This document shows, piece after piece, positions 1 to 5,538 of a DNA stretch of 5,538 bases. A program made the position numbers and the translations under genes. The DNA is from Clostridia bacterium. GTDB taxonomy: Bacteria > Bacillota > Peptococcia > DRI-13 > DTU073. The notes under the pieces are model-generated. The model saw only the letters and a list, made by a program, of their open reading frames with translations. It was not told the DNA's origin and made no database searches. Numbering within the stretch: position 1 is the first letter of the stretch; each line of letters starts with the position of its first letter. The stretch is taken from NCBI GenBank assembly GCA_012842035.1, contig DUTO01000001.1, forward strand, positions 1-5,538, in the 5' to 3' direction.

Positions 1-165
1 AACGTTAAACAGTACAGCATCTTTTCTAAAGGGAGAAGGAAAAAGGGCGTTTCTCGTTTAGTGCTTTATTCAGTTGTTTTAGTTCAGGTACTGCCTCGGG
101 TTCCGTAGCTTTGAACTTTAAGAATGCGAAAAAGGGAAGAAAATGTACGAGAAGTATTAGCAGGA
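1..165. other. Upstream intergenic stretch, no gene called
   Basis: No convincing gene is visible before the spoIIGA promoter. Frame 1 is open from the window edge to a TAG at 106-108, but its 35 codons have no recognisable family signature. Frame 3 stops at 6-8 straight after an Arg codon. That could be the end of an upstream gene (ftsZ often lies here in Firmicutes), but one codon is not evidence. The stretch 28-47 is purine-rich. A TGCGAAA at 125-131 loosely resembles part of a Spo0A box and is too weak to call. Confidence 0.4.
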
Positions 166-166
166 T

Positions 167-199
167 TTGACAAAAAATGGAGGGTAAGTGTTATATAAT
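167..199 (+). promoter_or_regulatory. Probable Spo0A-activated spoIIG promoter with long spacer
   Basis: A perfect TTGACA (167-172) and a perfect TATAAT (194-199) are separated by 21 bp rather than about 17. The B. subtilis spoIIG promoter is known for exactly this arrangement: good SigA hexamers 22 bp apart, made usable by phosphorylated Spo0A bound over the -35. The minus strand across 166-172 reads TGTCAAA, six of seven matches to the Spo0A box TGTCGAA, so a box overlaps the -35 here too. The predicted transcription start is near 206. A SigA promoter using TATATA at 192-197 (19-bp spacer) is an alternative reading. Confidence 0.65.
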
Positions 200-236
200 T
201 GGAGAGGAAGTGAAGGGAAGGTCCAAGGTGATAAAA

Positions 237-1160
237 GTGGAAGAAAGCGAGCTGGTAGTTAAAGTTTATCTAGATATTATTTTACTTGTTAATTTTATTA
301 TGGACTTTTTTCTTTTATGGGCGACGGGAAAAATGACCAATCTACCCATTAAGATATCTCGACTTTGTTGGGGAGCAATTTTAGGTGCTTTTTATTCGTT
401 GGTGATTTTCTTGCCGAAATTGCCTGTAGGTATTTCTTTTTTGGCTAAGAATATTGGTGCCCTAATTATGGTTATGGTTGCTTATCCACCACAAAATGTG
501 AGGAAATTTGTCCGTGCTTTAGTTTATTTATATGTTTTATCCTTTACGATGGGTGGGGCTATTTGTGCTGCGGTATATTTAACCGGTACGACTTCTGGCT
601 TGATACAAGCTTGGAATGGGGTAGGCATTTTAGGAGGAATTCATTATGGTTGGTTGACCATAGGATTAATTATCGCTCTTTTTTTAGGTTATAGTGGATT
701 TCATCATCTACGGAAAAGTTGGTTACAGCAACAATTAATTAATAAGCTTACTATCTGTTTTAATGAACATGAAGTTAAAGTCACTGCTTTACTTGATACG
801 GGAAATCAATTAACGGATCCGCTTACTAAAAAACCGGTAATAGTTGTCGAAAGTGCAGTTTTAGAAAAGGTACTACCTAAGGAAATAATGCAAAAAGTGA
901 GTAGAGAGAATTTGGAAATAAATGAATTGTTTGCTTCTTTGGATCAAGGTTGGGTTTCTAGGGTACGTTTAATTCCTTTTAATTCTGTGGGTAAAAGTCA
1001 TGGTTTAATGGTTGGCTTGCGACCTGATGTAGTTGTGATTAAAAATGAGCGTCAAGAGATCATTACTAGTGATGTGGTTTTAGGCTTAGTTAACAAATCG
1101 TTATCTCGGGAAGGGCAGTATGGAGCCCTTTTACATCCCCAAATTTTGCAGGGCCATTAA
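237..1160 (+). CDS. spoIIGA: SpoIIGA, sporulation sigma-E factor processing peptidase
   Basis: Membrane-embedded aspartic protease that removes the pro-sequence of SigE in the mother cell after a forespore signal (SpoIIR in known systems). The N-terminal half is hydrophobic, with about five membrane segments starting at the family-typical KVYLDIILLVNF. The C-terminal half is soluble and carries the catalytic motif LLDTGNQLTDP; the Asp of DTG is encoded at 795-797, residue 187 of this form, close to Asp183 of B. subtilis. The GTG start at 237 was chosen because AAGGTGAT lies at 225-232, it gives 307 residues against 309 in B. subtilis, and the promoter would start transcription near 206, downstream of the ATG at 177. 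GTG 228 (310 residues) is possible, and the ATG 177 form has 327 residues. The stop is 15 bp before sigE, so the protease and its substrate are co-transcribed. Confidence 0.93.
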   Translation: MEESELVVKVYLDIILLVNFIMDFFLLWATGKMTNLPIKISRLCWGAILGAFYSLVIFLPKLPVGISFLAKNIGALIMVMVAYPPQNVRKFVRALVYLYVLSFTMGGAICAAVYLTGTTSGLIQAWNGVGILGGIHYGWLTIGLIIALFLGYSGFHHLRKSWLQQQLINKLTICFNEHEVKVTALLDTGNQLTDPLTKKPVIVVESAVLEKVLPKEIMQKVSRENLEINELFASLDQGWVSRVRLIPFNSVGKSHGLMVGLRPDVVVIKNERQEIITSDVVLGLVNKSLSREGQYGALLHPQILQGH

Positions 1161-1175
1161 GAGAAGGAGGTAAAA

Positions 1176-1910
1176 ATGCAGGCGAAGCGCAAGGTTTCTT
1201 CAGTACAATTAAATATTAAACAAATAGTAGTAAAGGTACTACAATTATTGGGTTTGGATGAAGATATTTTATATATAGGAAGTAGTGAAGCCTTACCCCC
1301 ACCACTTACTGTAGAGGAAGAAAGTCATTTGTTACTTTGTTTAGAAAAAGGTAACCAAGAAGTTAAAGGAACTTTAATTGAAAGAAATTTACGTTTAGTA
1401 GTCTATATTGCCAGGAAGTTTGAAAATACGGGAATAGGCATAGAAGATTTAGTTTCGATAGGTACAATTGGCTTGATTAAGGCTGTAAATACTTTTGACC
1501 CCACTAAAAAAATTAAATTAGCTACTTATGCTTCTCGTTGTATTGAAAATGAAATCTTAATGCATTTACGACGCACTAATAAAACTCGCTTTGAAGTATC
1601 TTTTGATGAGCCCCTAAATATTGATTTAGATGGTAATGAATTACTTCTTTCTGATGTCATGGGTACGGAAATTGACCTGGTTTATAAACCTTTAGAAGAA
1701 GAAGTTAATAAAAAGCTGCTTCGGCTGGCGATGAATAAATTATCTAGTCGTGAACGGAAAATTATGGATTTGCGTTTTGGTTTAAAAGATGGACAAGAGA
1801 AAACACAAAAAGAGGTGGCCGACTTTTTAGGAATCTCTCAGTCATATATTTCGCGTTTGGAAAAGCGGATTATTAAAAGGTTGCGGAAGGAGTTTCAACG
1901 GATGGAGTGA
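1176..1910 (+). CDS. sigE: RNA polymerase sporulation sigma factor SigE (pro-SigE)
   Basis: Mother-cell sigma factor of early sporulation, made as an inactive membrane-associated precursor. The 244 residues begin with an amphipathic pro-sequence of about 32 residues. It is followed by YIGSSEALPPPL, which aligns with the region just after the cleavage point of B. subtilis pro-SigE and places the cut at about Leu32/Tyr33. Sigma region 2 spans roughly residues 67-136, including NLRLVVYIARKFENTG and the IEDLVSIGTIGLIKAV core-binding segment. Region 4 lies at about 188-240, with the helix-turn-helix around GISQSYISRLEKRI. The start follows a perfect AAGGAGGT at 1164-1171. Relative to B. subtilis (239 residues, 27-residue pro-sequence) the pro-region is about five residues longer, and Asp30 replaces the Glu at the position equivalent to Glu25. 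Identification is very secure from the near-unchanged region 2 and C-terminal helices. Confidence 0.97.
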   Translation: MQAKRKVSSVQLNIKQIVVKVLQLLGLDEDILYIGSSEALPPPLTVEEESHLLLCLEKGNQEVKGTLIERNLRLVVYIARKFENTGIGIEDLVSIGTIGLIKAVNTFDPTKKIKLATYASRCIENEILMHLRRTNKTRFEVSFDEPLNIDLDGNELLLSDVMGTEIDLVYKPLEEEVNKKLLRLAMNKLSSRERKIMDLRFGLKDGQEKTQKEVADFLGISQSYISRLEKRIIKRLRKEFQRME

Positions 1911-1942
1911 GAATGTATTCCCAACTATCCGGATTTTAAACG

Positions 1943-1972
1943 GTATATTTGCCTTTTATAGCGGAAATAATG
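1943..1972 (+). promoter_or_regulatory. SigF-type forespore promoter of sigG
   Basis: GTATA at 1943-1947, a 15-bp spacer and GGAAATAATG at 1963-1972 fit the SigF consensus (GYATA, about 15 bp, GGNNANANTR) at every defined position. In B. subtilis the equivalent gene, spoIIIG, is transcribed by SigF in the forespore and later by SigG itself, whose recognition sequence is similar. The predicted transcription start is near 1980, about 30 bases before the sigG ATG. The promoter lies 33 bp after the sigE stop, so sigG need not rely on read-through from spoIIGA-sigE. Confidence 0.8.
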
Positions 1973-2008
1973 TTGTTAGCTGATGTCAAACTTTCCGAGG
2001 AGGCAAAA

Positions 2009-2782
2009 ATGATTATCAATAAAGTAGAAATATGTGGTGTGAATACGTCTAAGCTACCGGTTTTAAAGAACTCTGTAATGCGGGAACTTTTTAAAAAAAT
2101 GCAGGCAGGTGATTTTTCGGCTCGGGAAGAATTGATTAGTGGTAATTTACGTTTAGTTTTAAGTGTAATTCAACGCTTTACTAATCGTGGGGAATATGTT
2201 GATGACCTTTTTCAAGTTGGTTGTATTGGTTTAATGAAAGCGATTGATAACTTTGATTTAGCTCAGAATGTAAAATTCTCTACTTATGCTGTACCGATGA
2301 TTATTGGCGAAATCAGAAGGTATTTAAGAGATAACAATCCCATTAGGGTAAGTCGTTCTTTACGGGATATAGCTTATAAAGCCTTACAAGTGAGAGATAG
2401 TTTAGTGAACAGAAACTCTCGTGAACCTTCAATTAGTGAAATAGCTGAGGAATTAAATATCCCCAGGGAAGAAATAGTTTTTGCCTTGGATGCGATTCAG
2501 GATCCCGTCTCTTTATTTGAACCTATTTATCATGATGGGGGTGACCCTATTTTTGTGATGGACCAAATCGGTGATGAAAAAAACACGGATGTTAGTTGGG
2601 TGGAGACAATTTCCATTAAAGAGGCACTGGATAAACTTAATGAACGTGAACGACATATTCTGACTTTGCGTTTTTTTGAAGGCAAAACACAAATGGAAGT
2701 CGCTGAGGAAATAGGCATCTCGCAAGCTCAAGTATCACGCTTAGAAAAAGCAGCTTTACAGTTAATGCGTAAATATATGTAA
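2009..2782 (+). CDS. sigG: RNA polymerase sporulation sigma factor SigG
   Basis: Late forespore sigma factor that drives genes for spore DNA protection, germination and mother-cell signalling. The 257-residue product (260 in B. subtilis) opens with the SigG signature NKVEICGVNTSKLPVLKN. It then has sigma region 2 (about 45-115, with YVDDLFQVGCIGLMKAIDNF), region 3 (about 118-190, with NPIRVSRSLRDIAYKALQVR and ALDAIQDPVSLFEPIY) and region 4 (about 205-255, with GISQAQVSRLEKAA). The ATG at 2009 was chosen over an in-frame TTG at 1949. It has a strong GAGGAGG at 1997-2003, it reproduces the family N-terminus, and the TTG lies inside the promoter spacer. The intervening 20 codons have no counterpart in the family. 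Conservation over the full length makes confusion with SigF unlikely. Confidence 0.97.
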   Translation: MIINKVEICGVNTSKLPVLKNSVMRELFKKMQAGDFSAREELISGNLRLVLSVIQRFTNRGEYVDDLFQVGCIGLMKAIDNFDLAQNVKFSTYAVPMIIGEIRRYLRDNNPIRVSRSLRDIAYKALQVRDSLVNRNSREPSISEIAEELNIPREEIVFALDAIQDPVSLFEPIYHDGGDPIFVMDQIGDEKNTDVSWVETISIKEALDKLNERERHILTLRFFEGKTQMEVAEEIGISQAQVSRLEKAALQLMRKYM

Positions 2783-2846
2783 ATCAAGGATAGCTGTTCC
2801 TTCTCTTCTGATGATTAATGAGTCTTTGTTCGCCCGAGAACTACTT

Positions 2847-2881
2847 AGCATTAAATAAGGACGGGATTCATATAAATGTAT
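2847..2881 (+). promoter_or_regulatory. Possible sporulation-type promoter before ymxH
   Basis: The 123-bp gap after sigG contains GCATTAA (2848-2854) and, 14 bp further on, CATATAAA (2869-2876). This resembles the SigE pattern KMATATT, 14 bp, CATACAHT, with six of eight matches in the -10 but only about four of seven in the -35. The same bases can also be read as an imperfect SigG site (GCATT, 16 bp, CATATAA). The match is suggestive only, and read-through from sigG is an alternative. Confidence 0.25.
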
Positions 2882-2905
2882 TATTAAGGAAGAGGGGGTT
2901 TTTTT

Positions 2906-3166
2906 ATGTTGATTAAGATTTCTGATTTACGTGATTTAGAAATTATTAATATAAATGATGGTAGACGCTTAGGTCCACTTAAAGATATTGAGTTGGATTT
3001 GGAAAAAGGAGCAATTCAGGCTTTAATTTTACCGAATTATACAGGAGGAAGAGTTTTCGGTATCTTTGGTAGAAGTGATGACTTGGTTGTGCCGTGGGAA
3101 AAAATTAAACGGATCGGAGTTGATGTTCTTTTAGTTGATTTACCGAGTCAGCAAATAGATTTTTAA
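2906..3166 (+). CDS. YlmC/YmxH family PRC-barrel sporulation protein
   Basis: Small soluble protein of 86 residues that appears to be one PRC-barrel domain. The N-terminal strand pair MLIKISDLRDLEIININDGRRLG is followed by an acidic strand (IELDLEKGAIQALIL), a GGRVFGIFGRSDDLVVPW turn and the closing IKRIGVDVLLVDLP strand. This order is typical of the YlmC/YmxH family, which occurs in spore formers next to sigG. Its biochemical role is not established; PRC-barrels generally mediate protein or RNA contacts. The start has a GGAAGAGGGGG ribosome site followed by seven T bases, giving about 8 nt spacing. There are no signal peptide or membrane segments. Its position between sigG and the nrd operon suggests a link to sporulation, but the sequence itself does not show one. 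The family assignment is fairly secure; the exact gene symbol (ylmC or ymxH) is not. Confidence 0.85.
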   Translation: MLIKISDLRDLEIININDGRRLGPLKDIELDLEKGAIQALILPNYTGGRVFGIFGRSDDLVVPWEKIKRIGVDVLLVDLPSQQIDF

Positions 3167-3182
3167 AAGATATGATGGGGGC

Positions 3183-3211
3183 TTGACAACCCTATATATA
3201 GTTATTAAGAT
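3183..3211 (+). promoter_or_regulatory. SigA-type promoter of the nrdR-nrdD operon
   Basis: A perfect TTGACA (3183-3188) is followed at the ideal 17 bp by TAAGAT (3206-3211), four of six matches to TATAAT. The predicted transcription start is near 3218. An NrdR box fills the spacer and another sits at the transcription start, so this promoter is placed to be blocked by NrdR. Confidence 0.65.
3189..3204. promoter_or_regulatory. NrdR box 1
   Basis: The palindromic core CTATATATAG at 3192-3201 lies within a 16-bp segment that fits the NrdR box ACACWATATATWGTGT in the core, with imperfect ends (ACC at the left, GTTA at the right). It lies between the -35 and -10, where a bound repressor would exclude RNA polymerase. 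Confidence 0.85.
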
Positions 3212-3219
3212 TAAAGAGG

Positions 3220-3235
3220 ACACTATATATAGTTT
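3220..3235. promoter_or_regulatory. NrdR box 2
   Basis: ACACTATATATAGTTT matches the NrdR box nearly throughout. Its core CTATATATAG (3223-3232) is identical to that of box 1 and exactly 31 bp downstream, about three helical turns. Paired boxes in this phase are the usual arrangement for cooperative NrdR binding. It overlaps the predicted start of transcription. Confidence 0.88.
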
Positions 3236-3256
3236 AAGGAAGGTAGGTTTTAGCTA

Positions 3257-3742
3257 ATGCGTTGTCCTTATTGTGGGCAAAGTGATTCTCGCGTATTGGA
3301 AACTCGGCTTGCTGATGGAGGGTATTCTATTCGACGACGTAGGGAATGTTTGGCTTGTCAGGAAAGGTTTACAACATATGAAAAGTTAGATGATTTGCCT
3401 TTATTAGTGATCAAAAAAGGAGGGAGGAGGGAACCTTTTAATCAGCACAAGATTTTAAAAGGACTTTTAAAAGCTTGTGAAAAACGTCCTGTTCCTTTAG
3501 CTACATTGGAAAATGTAGTAGCCGAGATTGAAAGAAAATTAAAGAGGGGTTCTTTAAGACGGGAAGTAACGACAACGGAAATTGGGGAAATGGTTATGGC
3601 AAAATTAAAGGAAATAGATGAAGTTGCCTATGTCCGTTTTGCAAGTGTTTATCGAGAATTTAAAGATATAAATACTTTTCTTCAAGAAATAGAAACACTA
3701 ATGGAAAAGGAAAAGGAGGAGGAAAATGTTTACAAAGATTAG
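3257..3742 (+). CDS. nrdR: Transcriptional repressor NrdR of ribonucleotide reductase genes
   Basis: Represses ribonucleotide reductase genes according to the ATP/dATP state of the cell. The 161 residues contain an N-terminal zinc ribbon with four Cys ligands (Cys3, Cys6, Cys31, Cys34: RCPYCG and ECLACQ) and the basic RRRRE segment used for DNA binding. An ATP-cone nucleotide-binding domain at about 49-139 follows, opening with LLVIKKGGRREPFNQHKI and closing with VAYVRFASVYREFKDINTF. The tail is highly acidic and slightly longer than in many NrdRs of about 150 residues. It encodes the ribosome site of the next gene. The start is preceded by AAGGAAGGT at 3237-3245. Two NrdR boxes directly upstream indicate autoregulation. 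The last 17 bp overlap nrdD, which suggests translational coupling with its main target. Confidence 0.97.
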   Translation: MRCPYCGQSDSRVLETRLADGGYSIRRRRECLACQERFTTYEKLDDLPLLVIKKGGRREPFNQHKILKGLLKACEKRPVPLATLENVVAEIERKLKRGSLRREVTTTEIGEMVMAKLKEIDEVAYVRFASVYREFKDINTFLQEIETLMEKEKEEENVYKD

Positions 3743-5538
3743 GAAACGGGATGAAAGGATTGTGCCGTTTGATCCCGGTAAGATTACTGATGCTATTTTC
3801 GCAGCGGCGAAAGCTGTAGGCGGCGAAGATCGGCAAATGGCTTTGGAGCTAACTGTAGAAGTAATGAATTTATTAAAAAAAGAGTATCAGGGTGAAATTT
3901 TTAGTGTTGAAGAAGTACAAGATGCGGTAGAAAAAGTGTTGATAAAAGCTGGACATGCCCGGACAGCTAAAGCATATATACTATATCGAGAAAAACGTTC
4001 CCGCCTTCGTGAAGCACGTACAGAATTAATGGATGCGGTAGCGGAAATTTTACGGGAAACTAATCGAGATAATGCCAATGTTGGTAATTCGCCTTCGGCT
4101 AAAGTTTTACAAATTTCCGAGGCTGCTTCGAAAAATTATTATTTAAAACGTGTTCTGCCTGAAGATGAAGCTCGTGCTCATCGAGAAGGAGATCTATATA
4201 TTCATGACTTAGGTTGGTATGGGAAAACGATGACCTGTTTGCAAATACCTTTGGACAAGCTACTGCGAGAAGGATTTAATAATGGGCATGGGTATATTCG
4301 ACCACCTAAGGGTATAAAAACAGCAGCAGCTTTAGCAGCAATCATTTTGCAGAGTAATCAAAATGATATGCATGGTGGTCAATCATTTGCCTATTTTGAT
4401 CGTGACTTAGCCCCTTATGTGGAGCTTGAATATCAGCGTCAAGAGAAAAAACTGCGGGACGCAGTAGAACAGTTAGGCTTAACTGTAGAGGAAAAACAGC
4501 TTAAGGAGATTACACAGGAATATACGGAAGAAGAAGTTTATCAAGCTATGGAGGGCTTTGTCTATAATTTAAATACGATGCATTCTTTAAGTGGTAAGGA
4601 GAGAATTTGGGTATATGATAAAGTGGAGGAAAAGTTTTTTACTATCAGCATGGAAGATTTCCATCAGAAATATAAGAGAGGACGTTATCAAGCTCTTAGT
4701 TTAAATTATCAAAATGGGTGTACAGAATTAAAAGAGATTACAGGTACTTTTCAACATAAAAATATTCACAAGCTTTTTACGATTAAGTTAAAATCAGGGC
4801 AAAAAGTAACAGTTACTGATAATCATTCGGTAATGGCTTTGGGGGATGCAGGTGAAATAAAAACAGAGACACCTCATAACTTAAAACATTGTTTAGTTCC
4901 CCGAGAACTAGGGGTTTATAGTAAAGAAATTACGCTTAGTGGAGAAAAAGCGGAAAAATTAGAGGAAACAATTGAGGTTTTGGGAGAACAAACGCCCTAT
5001 GATTATGAGTTTTTACGTGCTTTAATAAAAGATGTTTATGGTGTATTTTGCCAAAACTCTTTTAATTATCGAATTACACCTGCTTATCTAGAAAAAATTG
5101 CCGGTGATTTAGCTAGTAGAATTTTAGAAGATGAAGAAAAAATACAAATAGAAAGATTATCTAGCAAAGATTATTGGTTAGATCAATTAGTGGAAGTTCT
5201 TCCTCAAATTAAAACTTCGGCAAGGTATTATTTACTAAAAATATTAGCCGAAAAAGAATTGCCACGATATTGTAAGCGTTTACCGGTGTTTTATCCTTAT
5301 AAAGATATGTTACAGCGTTTTTATCTTCCGGAAACCGTTAATTTGGATACTGCTAGCCGTATTGATAATCATTGTCAGAGTCCGGCTTTAGTTATGGAAT
5401 GGGCTTGTCGAATTTTGGAGCAGAATCAAAAGTTTGTTAATTTATTAGAGACAATTATTAAAGCTTTACGTCTTTGGCCGATAAAAGTAAAAGAATTAGT
5501 AGAAGAAGCTCCTGAGGAATATGTTTATGATATTTCTG
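3726..5538 (+). CDS. nrdD: Anaerobic (class III) ribonucleoside-triphosphate reductase NrdD, intein-interrupted, 3' end beyond window
   Basis: Oxygen-sensitive glycyl-radical enzyme that reduces ribonucleoside triphosphates to deoxyribonucleotides, activated by the radical-SAM protein NrdG. In this window the frame runs 604 codons without a stop. Residues 1-92 form an ATP-cone (KIRKRDERIVPFDPGKITDA to HARTAKAYILYREKR), the allosteric dATP/ATP site. From about 118 the catalytic domain begins: NANVGNSPSAK, GDLYIHDLGWYGKTMTCLQI, HGYIRPPKGIKTAAALAAII, QSNQNDMHGGQSF. Cys171 (CLQI) probably corresponds to the first active-site Cys of T4 NrdD. At VYNLNTMH (to His286) the normal continuation SRAGAQ is replaced by an intein. 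The ATG at 3726 has AGGAGG at 3714-3719 inside the end of nrdR, which it overlaps by 17 bp. The rest of the barrel, the zinc site and the glycyl-radical motif are not in view. Confidence 0.93.
   Translation, partial: MFTKIRKRDERIVPFDPGKITDAIFAAAKAVGGEDRQMALELTVEVMNLLKKEYQGEIFSVEEVQDAVEKVLIKAGHARTAKAYILYREKRSRLREARTELMDAVAEILRETNRDNANVGNSPSAKVLQISEAASKNYYLKRVLPEDEARAHREGDLYIHDLGWYGKTMTCLQIPLDKLLREGFNNGHGYIRPPKGIKTAAALAAIILQSNQNDMHGGQSFAYFDRDLAPYVELEYQRQEKKLRDAVEQLGLTVEEKQLKEITQEYTEEEVYQAMEGFVYNLNTMHSLSGKERIWVYDKVEEKFFTISMEDFHQKYKRGRYQALSLNYQNGCTELKEITGTFQHKNIHKLFTIKLKSGQKVTVTDNHSVMALGDAGEIKTETPHNLKHCLVPRELGVYSKEITLSGEKAEKLEETIEVLGEQTPYDYEFLRALIKDVYGVFCQNSFNYRITPAYLEKIAGDLASRILEDEEKIQIERLSSKDYWLDQLVEVLPQIKTSARYYLLKILAEKELPRYCKRLPVFYPYKDMLQRFYLPETVNLDTASRIDNHCQSPALVMEWACRILEQNQKFVNLLETIIKALRLWPIKVKELVEEAPEEYVYDIS
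4584..5538 (+). mobile_element. Intein in NrdD, Ser1 type, C-terminal end beyond window
   Basis: Self-splicing protein insertion that would excise itself from the NrdD precursor. Block A is SLSGKERIWVYDK with Ser as first residue, directly after His286. Block B is SGQKVTVTDNHSVM, with the TxxH motif at intein residues 78-81 (His81 is His367 of the precursor). VPREL follows at about 105. The last visible residues, EEYVYDIS (to intein residue 318), are the beginning of block F, so the C-terminal block G (usually HN, then the first C-extein residue) should lie about 15-30 codons past the edge. Because uninterrupted NrdD reads NTMHSRAGAQ, the inferred insertion point is NTMH/SR, giving Ser as the +1 nucleophile. 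About 230 residues separate blocks B and F, too many for a mini-intein, but no clear LAGLIDADG endonuclease motif is visible. The reading frame and apparent codon use match the host gene. Confidence 0.88.

Noticed and set aside
1..108. Frame open from the window edge to a TAG at 106, as the end of an upstream gene such as ftsZ
   Set aside because: The 35 codons do not resemble the FtsZ C-terminus or another family, and a short open frame is expected by chance.
125..131. TGCGAAA as a second Spo0A box upstream of spoIIGA
   Set aside because: In register it matches only four of seven consensus positions. Its location is plausible, but the sequence is not specific enough.
177..236. ATG at 177 as the SpoIIGA start (20 extra residues before GTG 237)
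   Set aside because: It overlaps the promoter and lies upstream of the predicted transcription start. It has only a weak, distant AGGA, and the extra hydrophilic residues have no counterpart in the family.
1949..2008. TTG at 1949 as the SigG start
   Set aside because: It lies in the SigF promoter spacer, has no ribosome site and adds 20 residues absent from other SigG proteins. The ATG at 2009 has GAGGAGG at good spacing.
2513..2731. Two minus-strand open frames opposite the 3' half of sigG (2513-2731 and 2530-2718)
   Set aside because: They lie entirely within the strongly conserved sigG frame, are low in complexity and resemble no family.
2786..2802. AAGGA/TCCTT hairpin just after sigG as a terminator
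   Set aside because: The stem is only five weak base pairs and no T-run follows, so it cannot be supported as an intrinsic terminator.
3187..3235. The two CTATATATAG copies as a generic direct repeat or insertion-site duplication
   Set aside because: Their sequence, three-turn spacing and position before nrdR are fully explained as NrdR boxes.
3887..4078. Minus-strand open frame opposite the start of nrdD
   Set aside because: The plus strand encodes the conserved ATP-cone here, and the minus-strand product looks like an antisense shadow rich in Ser and Arg.

Overview
The window looks like a chromosomal segment from an endospore-forming anaerobic Firmicute (Clostridia in the broad sense, perhaps Peptococcaceae-like; this is inferred from gene content, low GC and strong AAGGAGG-type ribosome sites, and the species was not recognised). 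All genes are on the plus strand.

Left part (1-2782): the sporulation sigma cluster spoIIGA-sigE-sigG. A promoter with a near-perfect -35 and -10 but an abnormally long 21-bp spacer, overlapped by a Spo0A-box-like sequence, precedes spoIIGA. It resembles the Spo0A-activated spoIIG promoter of Bacillus subtilis. SpoIIGA is the membrane aspartic protease that matures pro-SigE, and the next gene encodes that pro-protein with its N-terminal pro-sequence. Between sigE and sigG lies a promoter that matches the forespore SigF consensus, so the compartment-specific sigma cascade can be read from the DNA. In both spoIIGA and sigG the promoter rules out the longest possible start codon and supports a shorter protein.

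Middle (2783-3256): a small PRC-barrel protein of the YlmC/YmxH sporulation family, followed by an intergenic region with a SigA-type promoter and two NrdR boxes 31 bp apart centre to centre.

Right part (3257-5538): nrdR, the deoxyribonucleotide-synthesis repressor, overlaps by 17 bp the start of nrdD, the anaerobic (class III) ribonucleoside-triphosphate reductase. NrdR probably represses its own gene and nrdD together. The nrdD frame stays open to the window edge. After residue 286 it departs abruptly from NrdD sequence and enters an intein with a Ser first residue, a TxxH block B and the beginning of block F at the window edge. The intein's central region is too long for a mini-intein, yet it has no clear LAGLIDADG endonuclease motif. 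This is the most unusual element here. Its C-terminal splice junction and the rest of NrdD lie beyond the window.
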